From: Cricetomys ansorgei
Taxonomy: Eukaryota > Chordata > Mammalia > Rodentia > Nesomyidae
Direction: 5' to 3'
Length of the DNA stretch: 64,000 bases
NCBI GenBank assembly: GCA_026225945.1
Contig: JAMJFZ010000069.1
Span: 62,001-126,000 of the forward strand
Each line of letters begins with the position of its first letter. Position 1 is the stretch's first letter. A program made the translations under genes and the position numbers. The notes beneath the pieces are model-generated. The model was given only the letters and a program-made list of their open reading frames with translations. It was not told the DNA's origin and did not search any database. Shown here in pieces: positions 1 through 11,289 of this stretch.

Positions 1-400
1 CTTTTCTAAGAGAAAGTGCAGGTGTTTGGGGGTGAATTATCTATTTGCTATTTCAAGCTTGCTAACATACTGTCCTCTGTTTCTGTTCTTGACTATGGGT
101 TTGTCTCTATGGGAAGGCCAGTTACCAAGAATAATTTTTTATATCTCTACAGAAAGCATGAATAGTATTCACACATGCCAAAAAACTTGAAGGCCAGTAA
201 GACTGTTACAATTACTTAGAGATGGCACTGCTCCTCTCCCAGCCAGCCCAGGAATAGATATGAGTTTAACTATAAGGCCAAAAATAGACACTATTATTAA
301 TGAGAGGCTTTTGTCACCATACGCTAAAGATGAGAAAGGGGCAAGGCAGTTTGTGGGCTTCAGATGCCTAGCTAAGGGAAAAATCAGGATCCTTGTCAAG
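1..400 (-). repeat. Inverted copy of the X/Y-type repeat
   Basis: Read on the minus strand, this stretch matches the direct-orientation repeat at about 53530-53870, with related copies near 1860-2120, 7000-7400, 13270-13560 and 55460-55860. Shared landmarks are the GGCTGGGAGAG...ACTGCCAT stretch, the AATTGTAA...CCTTCAAG stretch and the TTCATGCTTTCTGTAGA stretch. It is the only copy in opposite orientation, so a local inversion or an independent insertion is implied. No gene is seen. Confidence 0.6.
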
Positions 401-764
401 CTGGTTACGTCCACAGCCTGGTATCATTGGCCCCCAACAAGCCATCATTCCAGACAGCTCTGGATTTGGCTCTATCTCTTCCTGAACCTTCACAGATCAG
501 GTGCCCTTCCCAGGTACCACTGTGAGTTTGTGTGCTTGTGTGTGACTGGATGTCTAGAACTGTTTCCACAGTAAGTTTGCTGAGGCCAGGGATGGTGCCT
601 TTTAAAAACTATTACTGAATGTATTTATTAGTTATTTTTCTGAGTGTGCATGTCCCTGAGCCCTGGCATTGGTGTGGGATCGAGAGGCTGTTTGTCAGGA
701 TCTCATTCTCTCCTTCTATATGTGAGTTCCAGGCATGGAACTCTGGTCCAGGCTGGTCTGCCCT
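401..764. repeat. Duplicate of segment 5515-5835, ending in a SINE-like stretch
   Basis: This stretch aligns in direct orientation with about 5515-5835: the same CTCTGGATTTG, TGACTG.ATGTCTAGAAC and TGCATGTCCCTGAGCCC landmarks occur in the same order. The second half, from about 630, resembles an antisense B3/B4-type SINE. The stretch abuts the sPLA2 promoter remnant at about 765, so it marks the point where the U1 sPLA2 gene was lost. No coding sequence is supported. Confidence 0.55.
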
Positions 765-1000
765 CTTCAAGGGCCTTTGGTGTTTTTTGCTGAACTACAA
801 CTGCCCTTAAATGACTATCCTATACCAGGGTTGCGGGTTGGTGAAGCACAGGGGTGGGGAGGTGGGCAAGTGCAAAGAGTGGACTCACAGATGGGTATAC
901 ATGGCACCTTTCTCCCTCATTAGCTGGCAGAACAGCAATGAGGGCTAGGAAATCCTCCACACCATGGGATATCACCATAACAAATTTGAGCTGATTTTGA
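765..1000 (-). pseudogene. U1 relic of sPLA2 promoter and first non-coding exon
   Basis: On the minus strand this matches the promoter and start of non-coding exon 1 of the U5 sPLA2 gene (52410-52620) and its U4 counterpart (42250-42470). The TATA-like element TATTTAAG of U5 is CATTTAAG here (805-812), and the CCAAT core is gone. Homology stops within exon 1 at about 765, next to unrelated DNA, and no coding exon follows. The U1 gene is therefore deleted. This is inferred from paralogue comparison by eye. Confidence 0.6.
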
Positions 1001-1489
1001 AACTGCTCTCAGTCTTGGAGAAAGAGGGCTCAGCTCCTGATATATAAAATATATATTACATTATATATAATATAATCTAGGTATGACCACATATCACGTC
1101 CTAGAGGCTTCTTGCAAGGGAGCACAGGGACTATGTACAGACGTGGGGATCAGTGTTTGCCAGGAATGTTCCTTCCCTCTGGCAAATTGTGACATTTGCT
1201 AACAGGACAGAGGATGTTGGCTCAGTATGGTTCTCTCATTTCATCCTTCAGTTGTTTGTTCTTACAGAAGGTGCATGCTAATCCTATGAGACTTTCCAAG
1301 GTTGCACAGAGTTAATGGGACCTGATGAAGAGGATACAGGTGTCCTGTTCCCCCTCCCCCACACGAATCGTAATCCACTCCAGTTTGGGAAGGATTGAAA
1401 GCAGTGGATTCACTAATCCCCAACACATTCCATAATCTCCATTTCCTCTTCACTCCCCTCCACTCTCATCCCATATGATTTTCTTGTCT

Positions 1490-1795
1490 TAGTGTCCATG
1501 TGTCTGGAGTGCTCGTGTGTGTTCAGGTACATATATGTGCAGGTACATATGCATATGAGTGTGCATTCATGGGGAGGGTAGAGGCAAACTTTGATCCTGT
1601 TTTTCGGGAGCTGTCCACTTTGGTTTTTAGCCTCTCAGTGACCGGACTGCACGGAGTAAACTACGTTGGCTGCTCAGTGAATCCCAAGGATCTGGCTATC
1701 TTCACGTTCCCAGGACTGGCATTACAAATGTGAGCTGTCACGCCTGGCTTTTTTACATGTGTCCTTGGTACTACAAGAAAAGCTCTTTAATGACT
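1490..1795 (-). repeat. B4-type SINE, interrupted at its end
   Basis: The stretch reads as an antisense rodent B4/B3-type SINE: a TG-rich lead, CTCAGTGACCGGACTGCAC, then CCCAGGACTGGCATTAC. The same element is at 43000-43310, uninterrupted, and at 53150-53452, where it is split like this one. The element is broken at the duplicated hexamer (1790-1795) by the X insertion. Confidence 0.6.
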
Positions 1796-2619
1796 TCTTG
1801 GGAACCGATGATTTCCAAGAAATGGACATGCCAGTTTGACGAGGTTTCTGGCTCCTTGCTAGTGTTGGAATTCCTTAACTGCTCTGCCCCTTTCTCATCT
1901 TTACCGTACGGTGATAAAAAGACTCTCATCAATAATATGTCCATTTTGCATGTGAGAAGTATCCATGCATTCTCTAGATATATCATAAAAACTTATTCTT
2001 AGCTAAACTGACCTTCCCATGGAAACAGAGCCATAGTTGAGATCAGAAAGGAAGATTGTAGACAGTATGTCAGCAAACTTGAATAAACAAATAGATAGTT
2101 CACTCTTGAATTCCTGCCTCCTTTAACAGCAAGTATGCATACCAAAAATCAACTATTCATTAGTCAACTATAGTTTTAAGACTACTCACTAAAATTAACC
2201 TTGAAATCAGAGGCCTGCAGCTTGGAGGGCATGATACTTCTGCAGTGTTTCCTTTTTGGATGTAAGCATGACATCTGCAGAAAAGCAGTCTGAAGTTTTT
2301 GCAGTTTTATCTACATCAATATCTTTGTCTGAAAGGGAGCTTATAATTTTCCCCCAGTGTGCACATTGTTATTTTGCTTTCCCTAATTCTTAATTTTTTC
2401 AAAGTCCTAATTTCTTTATTTTTTACTATTAAAATAAACTCATTATCAGAGAAAGATATGTTCTACTCATGTCTTAAAAGTGCTAAAAGTGTAACATATT
2501 GTGTCCCATAGAAGAAGGAACTACTGCATTCATTTTTCATAATATTCCTTCAACGGTCCATTTTCTTCTGTGGAGAGTTCAGGAAACCATTGTGGGTGAA
2601 GACGGGTCAGCAACCCACA
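1796..2619. mobile_element. X insertion (LTR-like, 824 bp), U1 copy
   Basis: The X block sits inside the flanking SINE and is bounded by a 6-bp duplication, ATGACT on the left (CTGACT in U5) and CTGACT at 2620-2625. U4 has the uninterrupted SINE at 43286-43291, which serves as an empty site. The U5 copy is at 53453-54337 and a truncated one is in U2. The family was not identified. The 6-bp duplication fits a class II ERV solo LTR, but TG...CA ends are not clean. It has no coding capacity. Confidence 0.55.
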
Positions 2620-2625
2620 CTGACT

Positions 2626-4330
2626 GAGCCATCTTACCAGCCAAAGGAATTTTAAAAATCCAGCAGGTGTCCTCAATTTTCTCACCAGACTGCTGCCTCC
2701 ACTGTATTCCTAGTCCTTACTTGTTAGACAGTGGGCCTACTAATGCTTCCTGGGTCCATGACAGCTTTGTCCTCCAGTCTTCCGGGACACAGTGATTTGA
2801 GCTGTAGAACAAAGTAAACCTCATTATGCCCTGTCCTCCAACCTGTCCAGCCAGTCCTTCAGTTATTCCTGTAGTAGAGGGTGTGGGGTGCCCATCTGTC
2901 CTCACTCTTTCCAGCCTATGTCAGATGAGTACTATTGACCTACCTCTGACATGAGCTTCCCTTCAGAGGCTCAGTTCACAGGTCACTTCCAGGTCAGGAC
3001 AAACACAAACCAAATACAACATGTGCCATTTATCTGTTACTCTTGGAAGATCATGAAGGTGGAAACAAGTCTTCTGGGACACTGAGTCATGGAATGAAGG
3101 ACAGTTCTTCCTGAGCAATCTGCTACCCCAGAGGACCAAGAGAGTAAAGAAGTAAAGTATTTTTCTATTAAGCTATTGATAAATGAGACTGGTAGTCATT
3201 GAGCATTATGTAGTTTATACATGAATGCAAGCAGATGTCCTCCTCAAAATTCAAATTTACTTCTTTATTGAAACACAGATTTTTTTGCCCAGTAGGTTAT
3301 AGGTTGAATGGTGTTTCCTTTCCATGACCTCACTTCCCGTTATAGTTTTAGAACCTTTGAATATGACCTTGTTTGGAAATAGGGTCACCGCAGTTATTAA
3401 TAGTTAAGATGATGACATTAGGGCCCTGACCCTACTGCCTTGATGTCCTTTACAAGGGAAAAATGTAGGTTCCGAGAGGTGTTTACAGAGTGACACTTCT
3501 AGTACCCAAGGAACCCAAGCACCAGCAATGTAGCGAAGGCAGGAGAGTCCTGGACAGACTCTCTGTCTCAACCCTCACAAGGACCCGGACATCTGGCCAC
3601 CTCTGGTCTCTGCCTCTGAGCATAGAGCCAATCAATTTTTGCTACTTATATCTGTAGTAAGAGGGTGTCAGGGTAGAGTCAGCACTCCTGGACGTGTAGT
3701 CTGAGGATTGTCCTTTCGCACTTTACAGCCTTGCACCTACTCAGGTAAGGCTGGGTTCTTGGCTTTGCCATGGAAAGCTTCTCAGGACAAGACAGCATGA
3801 AGCAGAGCTCATTAAAGACTCTTAGAGCAAAGACTTTAAGTACAGAGCTTAATAGAGGCATGCCCACGGGAAGGGTGAGAGAACCCCAAGTGTGGGTATG
3901 GACTTCTCCATGGAGAGTAACACCTTGATCATGTGGCTGTCTAATTTCCATCACCCAGTGAAACTGACAGCAAGTGGAGTGCTTGAAGGGTTTCCTTTTA
4001 TAAACAAAGTTTATATTGTGAATGACGTTCTCTGAGTGACGGCAATCAGAGGCCTGGGGATCGTACTTGCACCCATTGCCAAGATAAGGAGTGACTCTCT
4101 CTTGAGAAGCCCAAAACCATACTTGGGTGTGCTTCATGGTTCCCCTGGGCACCTCTTTGTGCTTGAAATCTGTCAAAAATTCCTTTTAATGAACTCCAAC
4201 TCTACATGATCCTAAAAGTTTTTCTCCATGGTGTAGCCAGGAATATGGTTTTTCTTGAGTTGAAGTCACTGAGGGGAAAGGGATGCCTTTTAATATGGTT
4301 ATGGACGTGTTATTGTGCCAGGAGACTAAA
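2626..4330. repeat. R block of tandem unit U1 (non-coding)
   Basis: Paralogous to about 19100-20520, 28300-30440, 43310-46790 and 54344-54780. Compared with U4 it lacks about 1.8 kb, the junction lying near 4010. A 165-codon minus-strand frame (4176-3679) shares its last ~108 codons and its stop with a frame at 20532-20170, but the differences are mostly amino-acid-changing and no protein family is recognisable. I treat it as chance openness in duplicated DNA. Confidence 0.5.
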
Positions 4331-4866
4331 GGTGGTGCTCTGCTGGTCCCAATGGGCATGGTAGGCTGCCATTGCTAGAACATAAATGCATGGGATAAGT
4401 AATAGTGTAACTTACCAGGGAGGAAGGGAGGTACAGAGGGAAAGAGGGATGAAAGTGCAGCCCAGTTGCAGCAAGGGACTGCAGTAGTGTTCTGAAGATG
4501 TCAGTACCATGGGATGACCACCAAGGACAGCAGCAGCAGTGTGATGGAGCCAGCCAGACCCTGGAGGACAGGTTGTGTGTGCTGCAGACGGGAGAGGCAG
4601 AGAAGTGATCCAAGTTCTTTGGAGGAGCCCAGAAGATCATGAATGAATTCCAGATGATTGGTCATTGATAATGTTTTTCTGCTGTCCAAAGACACTGTGA
4701 AAAGCTTGATATGTGTTTGGTTTCACTTGGTCCTGTCCTTGTGATTGTTCCTCTTGTAAATAGTTTTCCTGTGTAGTGTAGTGTAGTGTTAAATTGTGTT
4801 GTATTGATAAAGCAATTTTTCATGTATTTATGAATATTTATTTATTTATTTGATTGTTTATATAGA
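4331..4866. other. Non-coding stretch leading into a polypurine tract
   Basis: No gene is recognisable. It holds short GTGTA iterations at about 4771-4790, an AT-rich run with TATTTATTTATT at about 4838-4850, and ends in a purine run (4867-4880) directly before the candidate LTR. It may be the internal 3' end of the same retroelement, but no viral motif could be read. Confidence 0.3.
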
Positions 4867-4880
4867 AAAGGGGGAAATAT
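4867..4880 (+). other. Candidate polypurine tract
   Basis: The purine run AAAAGGGGGAAATA lies immediately 5' of a TG dinucleotide that opens the candidate LTR. This is where a plus-strand retroelement carries the primer site for second-strand synthesis. This is inference from position and composition. Confidence 0.35.
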
Positions 4881-5412
4881 TGTAGAAGTTTGGTATCAAT
4901 TAAAAACCCCTGAGATGAAAGGCTTAGGATTGCACTGTCTAATATATCATTTGCCAGGAGAGTGGTTCCCTCTGCTGAGGTTTGCACTTATATAAATGCC
5001 TCCACGTCTTCCTTGCTGAGCCACCACAGTGTGTGACTGCTACACAGAGGCAGCCTGTAGCCCATAGACACGTGTGTCCTAGGACAGCTATGAACACTCC
5101 TAGACACTTGTCTCCCTGTCTGTCAGTGGGGCACCCCGGGTGTAGCATGTGTCATGCATGCTGGGTGGGGTGGAAGTGCAGGAGAGGGTCTGAGTGGCTC
5201 AAGGATGTCTCTGTTGGGTGCAACTTCCATGTAGCTTTGACACATTCTATGCGTCCCACCCATCCCCTTAGTGGTTATATAGAATTGCTCACATGAGAAA
5301 GCCGTCTTTGTGTCAGCCAGAGTATACCTGTCTTGATTCCCCCTGTGACCAGATTGACCTCCTCCAAAATGGAGGACAGGAGTGAAATAAAATGGATTCT
5401 TGTGTTACCACA
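4881..5412 (+). mobile_element. Candidate LTR, 532 bp, plus orientation
   Basis: The segment begins TGTAGAAG and ends TTACCACA, satisfying the TG...CA rule. It follows a polypurine tract and contains a TATA-like TTATATAAAT (about 4988) and an AATAAA signal near 5386. It is seen only in U1 among the five units. No upstream LTR or coding domain was found, so it would be the 3' LTR of a mostly deleted element. Family unknown. Confidence 0.4.
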
Positions 5413-7000
5413 GCTGAGAGGCAGCAGGAAGTGAGATATCAGCATCCCGCTCTGGCTAGGTGTCATGAGCCAGGCCTCGGAGGCCCAGATGGCTGCTCTG
5501 GGAGGGGACACTCACAAAGACAGCCATCACTCCAATAGCTCTGGATTTGCCTCTCACTCTTCCTGACCCTTCCCAGGTGCCATTGTGTGTTTTTGTGCTT
5601 TGTGTGACTGCATGTCTAGAACCGTCTTCCACAAGGAAGTTTGCTGAGTCCAGGGGTGGATTGCTTTTGAAAAATATTGCTGAATGTATTTACTAGTTGT
5701 TTATGTGAGTGTGCATGTCCCTGAGCCCTGGCATTGGTGTGGGATCCAGAGGCTGTTTGCCAGGAGCTCTTTCTCTCTTTCTAGTATGTGAGTTCCAGGG
5801 ATGGAACTGTGGTCCAGGCTGGCTGGGCAGCACACACCTTTACCTATTGAGCCATCTATCCAGCCTCTAAGCATCATCCACACTGTCAATTCTTAAGCCC
5901 CTGCCAGTGGCCTCTCTTCACAGCATCCTTCTGTCACTGGCTGATGGAAGATGAGGTTTTGCTTTATTGCGCTCACTCTCCTCCCTCGTCCTCCATCCAC
6001 CATTGGAGACACGCTACACTTATTTAGATACGTGGTTCCATGGAACGGACTCAGAGTCTGTGTAACTCTTTGTGCTTTTAAATTGTACACAGGATCCTGC
6101 ACTGTCCACCCCAGTCCCTTTTTTTTCTGCCAGGACTGCAAATAAGCAGAGGCATCTGGGTACTTTGCCAAAACCAGTCTGGCAAAATGAAAGACCTGAG
6201 GGACAACCTTGGATCTGAGAAGATGAAGGAGGCTATGCCAAGTCTTGAAGGAAAACGAGAGGTGACCTGGACCACAGGGTGTAGGTGTTTGGTGTTGAGT
6301 CTGTAGGTCCTCGACTGCAGGGGTAAGAGTATCAGACTGTGGGAAGAGGTAGAGGAGACAGTTTCTTTTTCCTCCTTTTGTATCTCATCTCAAACTCAGT
6401 CTCTGTGTCAGCCTCCTGAGTGCTGGAATTACATGTTCAAGCTACTATACCTAGCTAGTTCCTACTCTTTGCTCTTTGATTCTGAGATGATCAAGCTCCA
6501 GAGATGCGACTATGTCACCAGAGTCATGATCGATAGAAGCTGAACCACTGGCAGCTCTAAAGAGCCAGGAACCTGACCTCAACAGGTTAATTAAAAGGAA
6601 CCACCAGTGAGAAGCAGAGAAAGATGCAATGTAGGCGCAGAAGAACAAAGATGCCCAGGGAACCCTATATGTATCTCTAGGGTCTTGTCATGAAGGGGTG
6701 AGAGTGCAGCCCCTGTCAAGGTGTAGTCCTGTCTCTCCCTGACCCATCATCACCTCTGCTCTAGTCACCGTGGCAACGTGGTGTGGCAAGATGTCAGAAC
6801 TATGTGAGTCAGATCCTTCCTCTGGCTGGTACCAGGCTTTAGCTTTTTCCTTTTCTCAGTATGCGATTCTGGGAGAATTTCCAATTTATTGCGACCATCA
6901 TTAAAGTGTGTTGAGGACCATGACATCCTGGCAACAGATGCTGACTGTTTGGACAAGATTCCACATTCCTGTTAGCCAGAGGAGTGTGGCTCCTTGACTA
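5413..7000. other. Non-coding flank, start of S block in U1
   Basis: From about 5690 to 5865 there is an antisense B3/B4-like SINE ending in GAGCCATCTATCCAGCC. From about 6350 onward the sequence parallels U5 from about 54790 (shared CCTCCTGAGTG.TGGAATTACA, AACAGAAGCTCAACCACTGGC-like and CCTCTGGCTGGTACCAGGC landmarks). No open frame has a recognisable domain. Confidence 0.4.
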
Positions 7001-7620
7001 ATTTGCCCCTTCCCTCACTGTTTAACTGCAAAAAAGTCTCTCATCAATATAATGCCTGCTTGGCCTATTAGTATAAAATCCAAATTAATCTCCTGGCTGG
7101 CTCTTTGCTGATTGGGAAAGAGACACTGCCATCCCAGCTCAAAGTAATTGTAATAACCTTACAGACCTTCAAATCCTGGCATGTCTCAGATCCACTCATG
7201 TTTACTGCAAGGACATCATAAAAAACTATTACTAGAGTAAATGCTAGTCTTCCCAGGAAGAGATAAAGTCTTTAAGATAGGAGCTAAAAGAGCCAAGATA
7301 GAGAGTTAGCCCACCTGGAAGAAGATATAGATAGTTCACCCTTAAGAGTATTTACCCTTTGCTAATAAAGAATATGGCCATCCAGCACTGACCTATAAGT
7401 AAACATTCCCAGCATTTAAAAAGAAACATAGCCTTCTAAGCCAACAAAAGCCAGTAGGTAGAACCAGAAATTTATAGCTGTATCCCAGGAAAATAAATAT
7501 GTTCCAAAGAACTAACTACTGCGTTCATTTGCCATATGTTTCCTCACTGTTTATTGTCCTTCTTGAGTCTTGTGGAACCCTGCTGTGGTCAAGGGCTGAG
7601 TCACTCCTGCAGAACGGTGT
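7000..7620. repeat. Y repeat (diverged relative of X), U1 copy
   Basis: It aligns with 55465-56540 in U5 and, more distantly, with X at 1860-2560 and 53530-54290. Each contains a CTCATCAATA-type start, CATAAAAACT..TTACT, GTTCACCC and the terminal ACTACTGC.TTCATTT stretch. X and Y are therefore two members of one repeat family within each unit. No coding sequence is seen. Confidence 0.5.
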
Positions 7621-8417
7621 GGCACAAGTGTATCTCTAGGAAATCTTCATTTTTGTGACAGTGAGGGTTGTCCCGAATCACTGGTTGGGGAGAAACATTG
7701 GAAACGCACTGCAGGCCATCTCCAGCCCTTGGAGACCATTCCATCTTCTTCTCATATCCTTATTCTAGGCATGGCAGGTCACTCCTCAGGATGAGGATCT
7801 CAGCCAGTGCTGCCTCTTCAGGTGCTTGATGTCAAGGTACTGAGCAGAGTAGCTGCCTATGGTGGCAGCAAAAAGAATGATGAAATGGAGGGTTTTTCAC
7901 CTCTGTCTCCCCTGAATTCATCCTGAGGCACCTGGAGTGACAGTCACCAGGAGATAGGACATCTACTAGGCAAGAGTGCACATCTGACTCAGGCATGCAT
8001 GCATGTAAACATTAATTATGAAAAATATAATTACTGACACAGGCCTACTTGCTGGGCCTGAGGGAGAACAGGAGTAAACCCTGTGTAATGGAGCACAGCA
8101 GGTGAGCTTCTTGATCAATCTCACAGTTCGAGGTAAGCTAGTCTTGCTGGGAAAGTCAAGGCAGCAGGAGAGGAGGCAGGTTGCATCCAGGCAAAAGGGG
8201 AGAAGACAGAGTACCACTCTCTGGTATTCAGTTCACTTTCTCCATTTTATACAGTTCAGGACCCCTAGTCCAGGGAACGGTACCAACCACAGTGAAGATG
8301 GGTCTTCCTGGCAATTATCAGAATCAGGATAATCTATCTACACAGGCATGACCGGAGGCCATCTGTCAGGCTGAGGGTAGGTTCTGTCCAGTTAACACAG
8401 TGAGGATGACTTTTTTG
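7621..8417. other. Unit-specific DNA without recognised genes
   Basis: Very similar to 56540-57360 in U5. The high similarity over about 800 bp suggests a recent U1/U5 relationship for the S block. I see no exon, RNA gene or repeat family that I can name. Confidence 0.35.
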
Positions 8418-8575
8418 GTTTGTTTGGGTTTTGTTTTTCAAGACAGGGTTTCTCTGTGTAGCCCTAGCTCTTCTGGAACCCTCTCTGTAGACCAAGATGC
8501 CTTTGAACTCAGAGATCTGCCTGCCTCTGCATCCCAAGTGCTGGGATTCAAGATGTGGGCGCCATGCCTGGCTAA
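8418..8575 (-). repeat. B1 SINE, antisense
   Basis: Classic antisense B1: AAGACAGGGTTTCTCTGTGTAGCCC, then a TCTGTAGACCA core, then GCCTCTGCATCCCAAGTGCTGGGATT. The orthologous insertion is at 57375-57515 in U5, so it predates duplication of the S block. Confidence 0.85.
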
Positions 8576-8857
8576 CTTACTTATTTGTTAACTGCTATAC
8601 CTAGGCTACTTCTAAAAATGGAGACAGCAGACAAGCGGTGCCATTCACAGTTATTTCCTGTCAAGGGAAGACAGTGAAGGTAAATTGCTGGGCTTTTAAA
8701 CACGGGAAGCAAAAGATGCTGTGTTCATTCCAACTTATGATCTTAAGTTTCTAACATAAATATGAGAAGTCTGCTGGCAAATCCGTGTGAAAAATGTATG
8801 CCTACAATTGCTAAAGCTGCTGTGCTTTCATTTTTTACCAAAATATGTTAAAGGCAT

Positions 8858-9170
8858 TGTTGGACCTCAGAGATCCAAACTGGGACCCCCAGGGCCCAAA
8901 CTGGAATGCCGCACCCCCACAGAGACTCACAGACAGGATATTGATGCAAATAGCAAGAGGATTTATTCCAGTATACTGGGGCCATTCTAACTCGCAGGAT
9001 AGAAGCGACCACGAGGAGCAAATGATGAAGATTTTTATACAGTTGAAATGGTTGCTAGGCACAAACCGAGTTGGGACAAGTTGATTGGTCCCCAAATTGT
9101 TTTGCCTTTTTGATAGGTAGGGGCCTGTTAACCTTTAAACTGATTGGTGCTGGCATATAGCAAGATTGTG
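8858..9170 (-). repeat. 3' LTR of class I ERV, R/U5 end and part of U3 only
   Basis: Matches 10504-10810 closely, including the TATA region (minus strand TATAAAAAT) and an AATAAA signal at about 8960-8966. Beyond about 9170 similarity to the 5' LTR stops, so most of U3 has been replaced or deleted. Confidence 0.65.
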
Positions 9171-10482
9171 GCCTCAGGAAGACCGCAGGACTGTTATCTC
9201 AAGAGTGGGTGAGCTGCACCCCCTCCTGCCTCTTTCTGCTTGCTTTGTCTGATCAACCCTTTCCCTCCTGTGGCTGAGAGCCCCCAAACCAAGGCTGTTG
9301 AGTTGAAACTGGCAGCTCTGGCTGGGGTGGGCCCCAGAGGTCTGCTCAATGCAGCCCCCCCTCCCTGGCAGCTGGTCTTCCACCCCTTGTTTAGTCTTGG
9401 CTTGCATTCCCGGCTGGCAGCACTGCCACTTACCCACAGCATATTAGAGGAGTTGCTTGGCCCATGTTAGATCTCGCATGTTACACGGAAAACAGACAAA
9501 CACAAAACATATAACCATGAAACAGAGACAAACATGAATCAGACAAGACAATGGCGTCCCACAATTTCTGAGGTTTTCATGTGTCCAAGAACAAAAAGTA
9601 TGCATTCTTTCTCTTTTTCACTTCAACTGACTGATAAGTCGCTCTGTCCTTGACTCCCTTGAAATGAGACATAATTATGGCAAGAGGTTCAGATGGAGTT
9701 TGTCCCACATCCAAAAACAAAGTCAGTCCGAGTCTAGCCATACACACACACAGAATCATCAAGAAACAGCAGTGCACCCTCCGGTGTTTCTAGAATTAGA
9801 TAAGAACTTGGCACCACTGTCCTCCCAGAGCTCTCGACCAGAGAGTCTGTCAGCAGAAAGGCCTCCACAGCCTCCAGATTCCAAGCAGGTCAAGACCTCC
9901 AGGTGGGTCCTATGACCCCAAATGTGTCCTCTCACAACCGAAGCTTCCCGACATGGGTCCTCACGACCCCCAGACAGGAGGGTAGCTCATCAGCAGCCCT
10001 CTTACGGCTATGGTGTAACCTCAGACCAATGGCCAAGCGTCAAAGAGAGGGGAGTCGAAGTCGTTTGTCCCATCGTCAAGTCACTTACAATTAACACAGA
10101 GATTAGACACAAAGAGAAACAGAGCACAGATATCAGACAGAGTCTCCCTGCCGGTGTCTGCCAAATCGAAAGTGTGGCAGAGATTCTGGCCAGACGCCAC
10201 AGGGCTGCCTACCCTGCCCCCAGCTCAGATAGAGAGAAAACCTCACGGTGTCCTCTCCCAAAATCCCTGGAGCATCCTCCAGAGTCGGTCCTGGCTTATA
10301 CCGTCCTGGTAAGCTTAAGCACACCACAGTCCGTTATAGACACAGACACACTTTACAGCTCTGACCAGTTACTTGTTCCAAACAGACAGGCAGACAGGTG
10401 ATCGGACAGACAGACAGACAAACAACAGATGCTCGAGTTTACCTCTGATACCTGACTTGCGGGGTCTGGGGAGATGCGTCGG
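9171..10482 (-). other. Leader/internal remnant of the class I ERV
   Basis: This GC-richer stretch between the two LTRs has no retroviral protein motif in any frame. Near 10383-10428 it contains a run of CAGACAGG/CAGACAGA iterations just inside the primer site. The plus-strand 159-codon frame at 9922-10401 is antisense to the element and has no recognisable domain. Confidence 0.45.
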
Positions 10483-10500
10483 TTCCTGGTCAGGGAACCA
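10483..10500 (-). other. Retroviral primer binding site, tRNA-Glu-like
   Basis: On the minus strand the 18 bases just inside the 5' LTR read TGGTTCCCTGACCAGGAA. This matches the reverse complement of the 3' end of tRNA-Glu at 17 of 18 positions, from my knowledge of that tRNA. It lies 3 bases from the LTR end (10504), as expected for a primer site. Confidence 0.75.
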
Positions 10501-10503
10501 AAA

Positions 10504-11096
10504 TGTTGGACCTCAGAGATCCAAACTGGGACCCCCAGGGCCCAAACCGGAACGCCGCACCCCCACAGAGACTCACAGACGGGATATTGATGCAAATAGC
10601 AAGAGGATCTATTCCAGTATACTGAGGCCATTCTAACATGCAGGATAGAAGCGACCATGACGAACAAATGGTGAAGCTTTTTATATAGTTGAAACGGATG
10701 CTAGGCACAAACCGAGTTGGGACGAGTTGATTGGTCCCCAAATTTTTTTCCCATTTTGATAGGTAGGGGCCAGTTAACCTTTAAACTGATTGGTGCTGGC
10801 ATATAGCAAGGTTGTGGGCTCCTAGAAAATGTAAACTTTAGGGTCTTAGTCAATGTGGGTGGGGGGAAGACTCTTAACCCGAGGCCATGGGCTGTCTACG
10901 TGGGGAAACTCTTTTAGCCCAAGGCCATCTTGTTTGTCTTAGAAAGTGTTTTTCTTTAACTCTGGGAACTGTTTTGGGTCACGGTGCTCCTGGCTTGGGC
11001 CTACACAATTTTGGTGCTCTTAGAAGCCTGACTAAAGTTGGCTGCTTTAGTCTTTTTCTATACTAGGGACCTGAATCTTAAGGTGTGACCCCCACA
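10504..11096 (-). repeat. 5' LTR of class I ERV, 593 bp
   Basis: On the minus strand it starts TGTGGGGGTCACACC and ends CCAACA. It contains a TATA-like TATATAAAAAGC at about 10672-10684 and a degenerate poly(A) region (GGAATAGATCC where the 3' copy has GGAATAAATCC). A diverged relative is the solo LTR at 59742-60246. Confidence 0.75.
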
Positions 11097-11289
11097 GCAT
11101 CTTATTTATCAATAATTTGCCATAGTCATGTGAGTTAAAAAATTGTGTTAATTATTGTAATCCAAACAGTCTCAATTTAAGTGAATGATTGTGTACCTAT
11201 AAATCAATTATAAAATTCTAGTTTCACTGTGTAGGCCCAACATGTAACATGTGAGAGTGTGGGATGCCTCTAATCAGGTACATAGAGAT

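Larger units (their letters stand above)
8858..11096 (-). mobile_element. Class I ERV relic with 4-bp target duplication
   Basis: The insertion is flanked by GCAT at 8854-8857 and 11097-11100. The paralogous empty site is at about 57785 in U5, where the flanks join directly. On the minus strand the order is 5' LTR (11096-10504), tRNA-Glu-like primer site, about 1 kb of leader, and a shortened 3' LTR ending at 8858. No gag, pol or env can be read, so it is non-autonomous or heavily deleted. The 4-bp duplication and primer type fit gamma-type (ERV1) elements. Confidence 0.75.

Noticed and set aside
9922..10401. 159-codon plus-strand frame
   Set aside because: It is antisense to a class I ERV leader, has no recognisable domain, and lies in a GC-richer stretch where stops are rarer.
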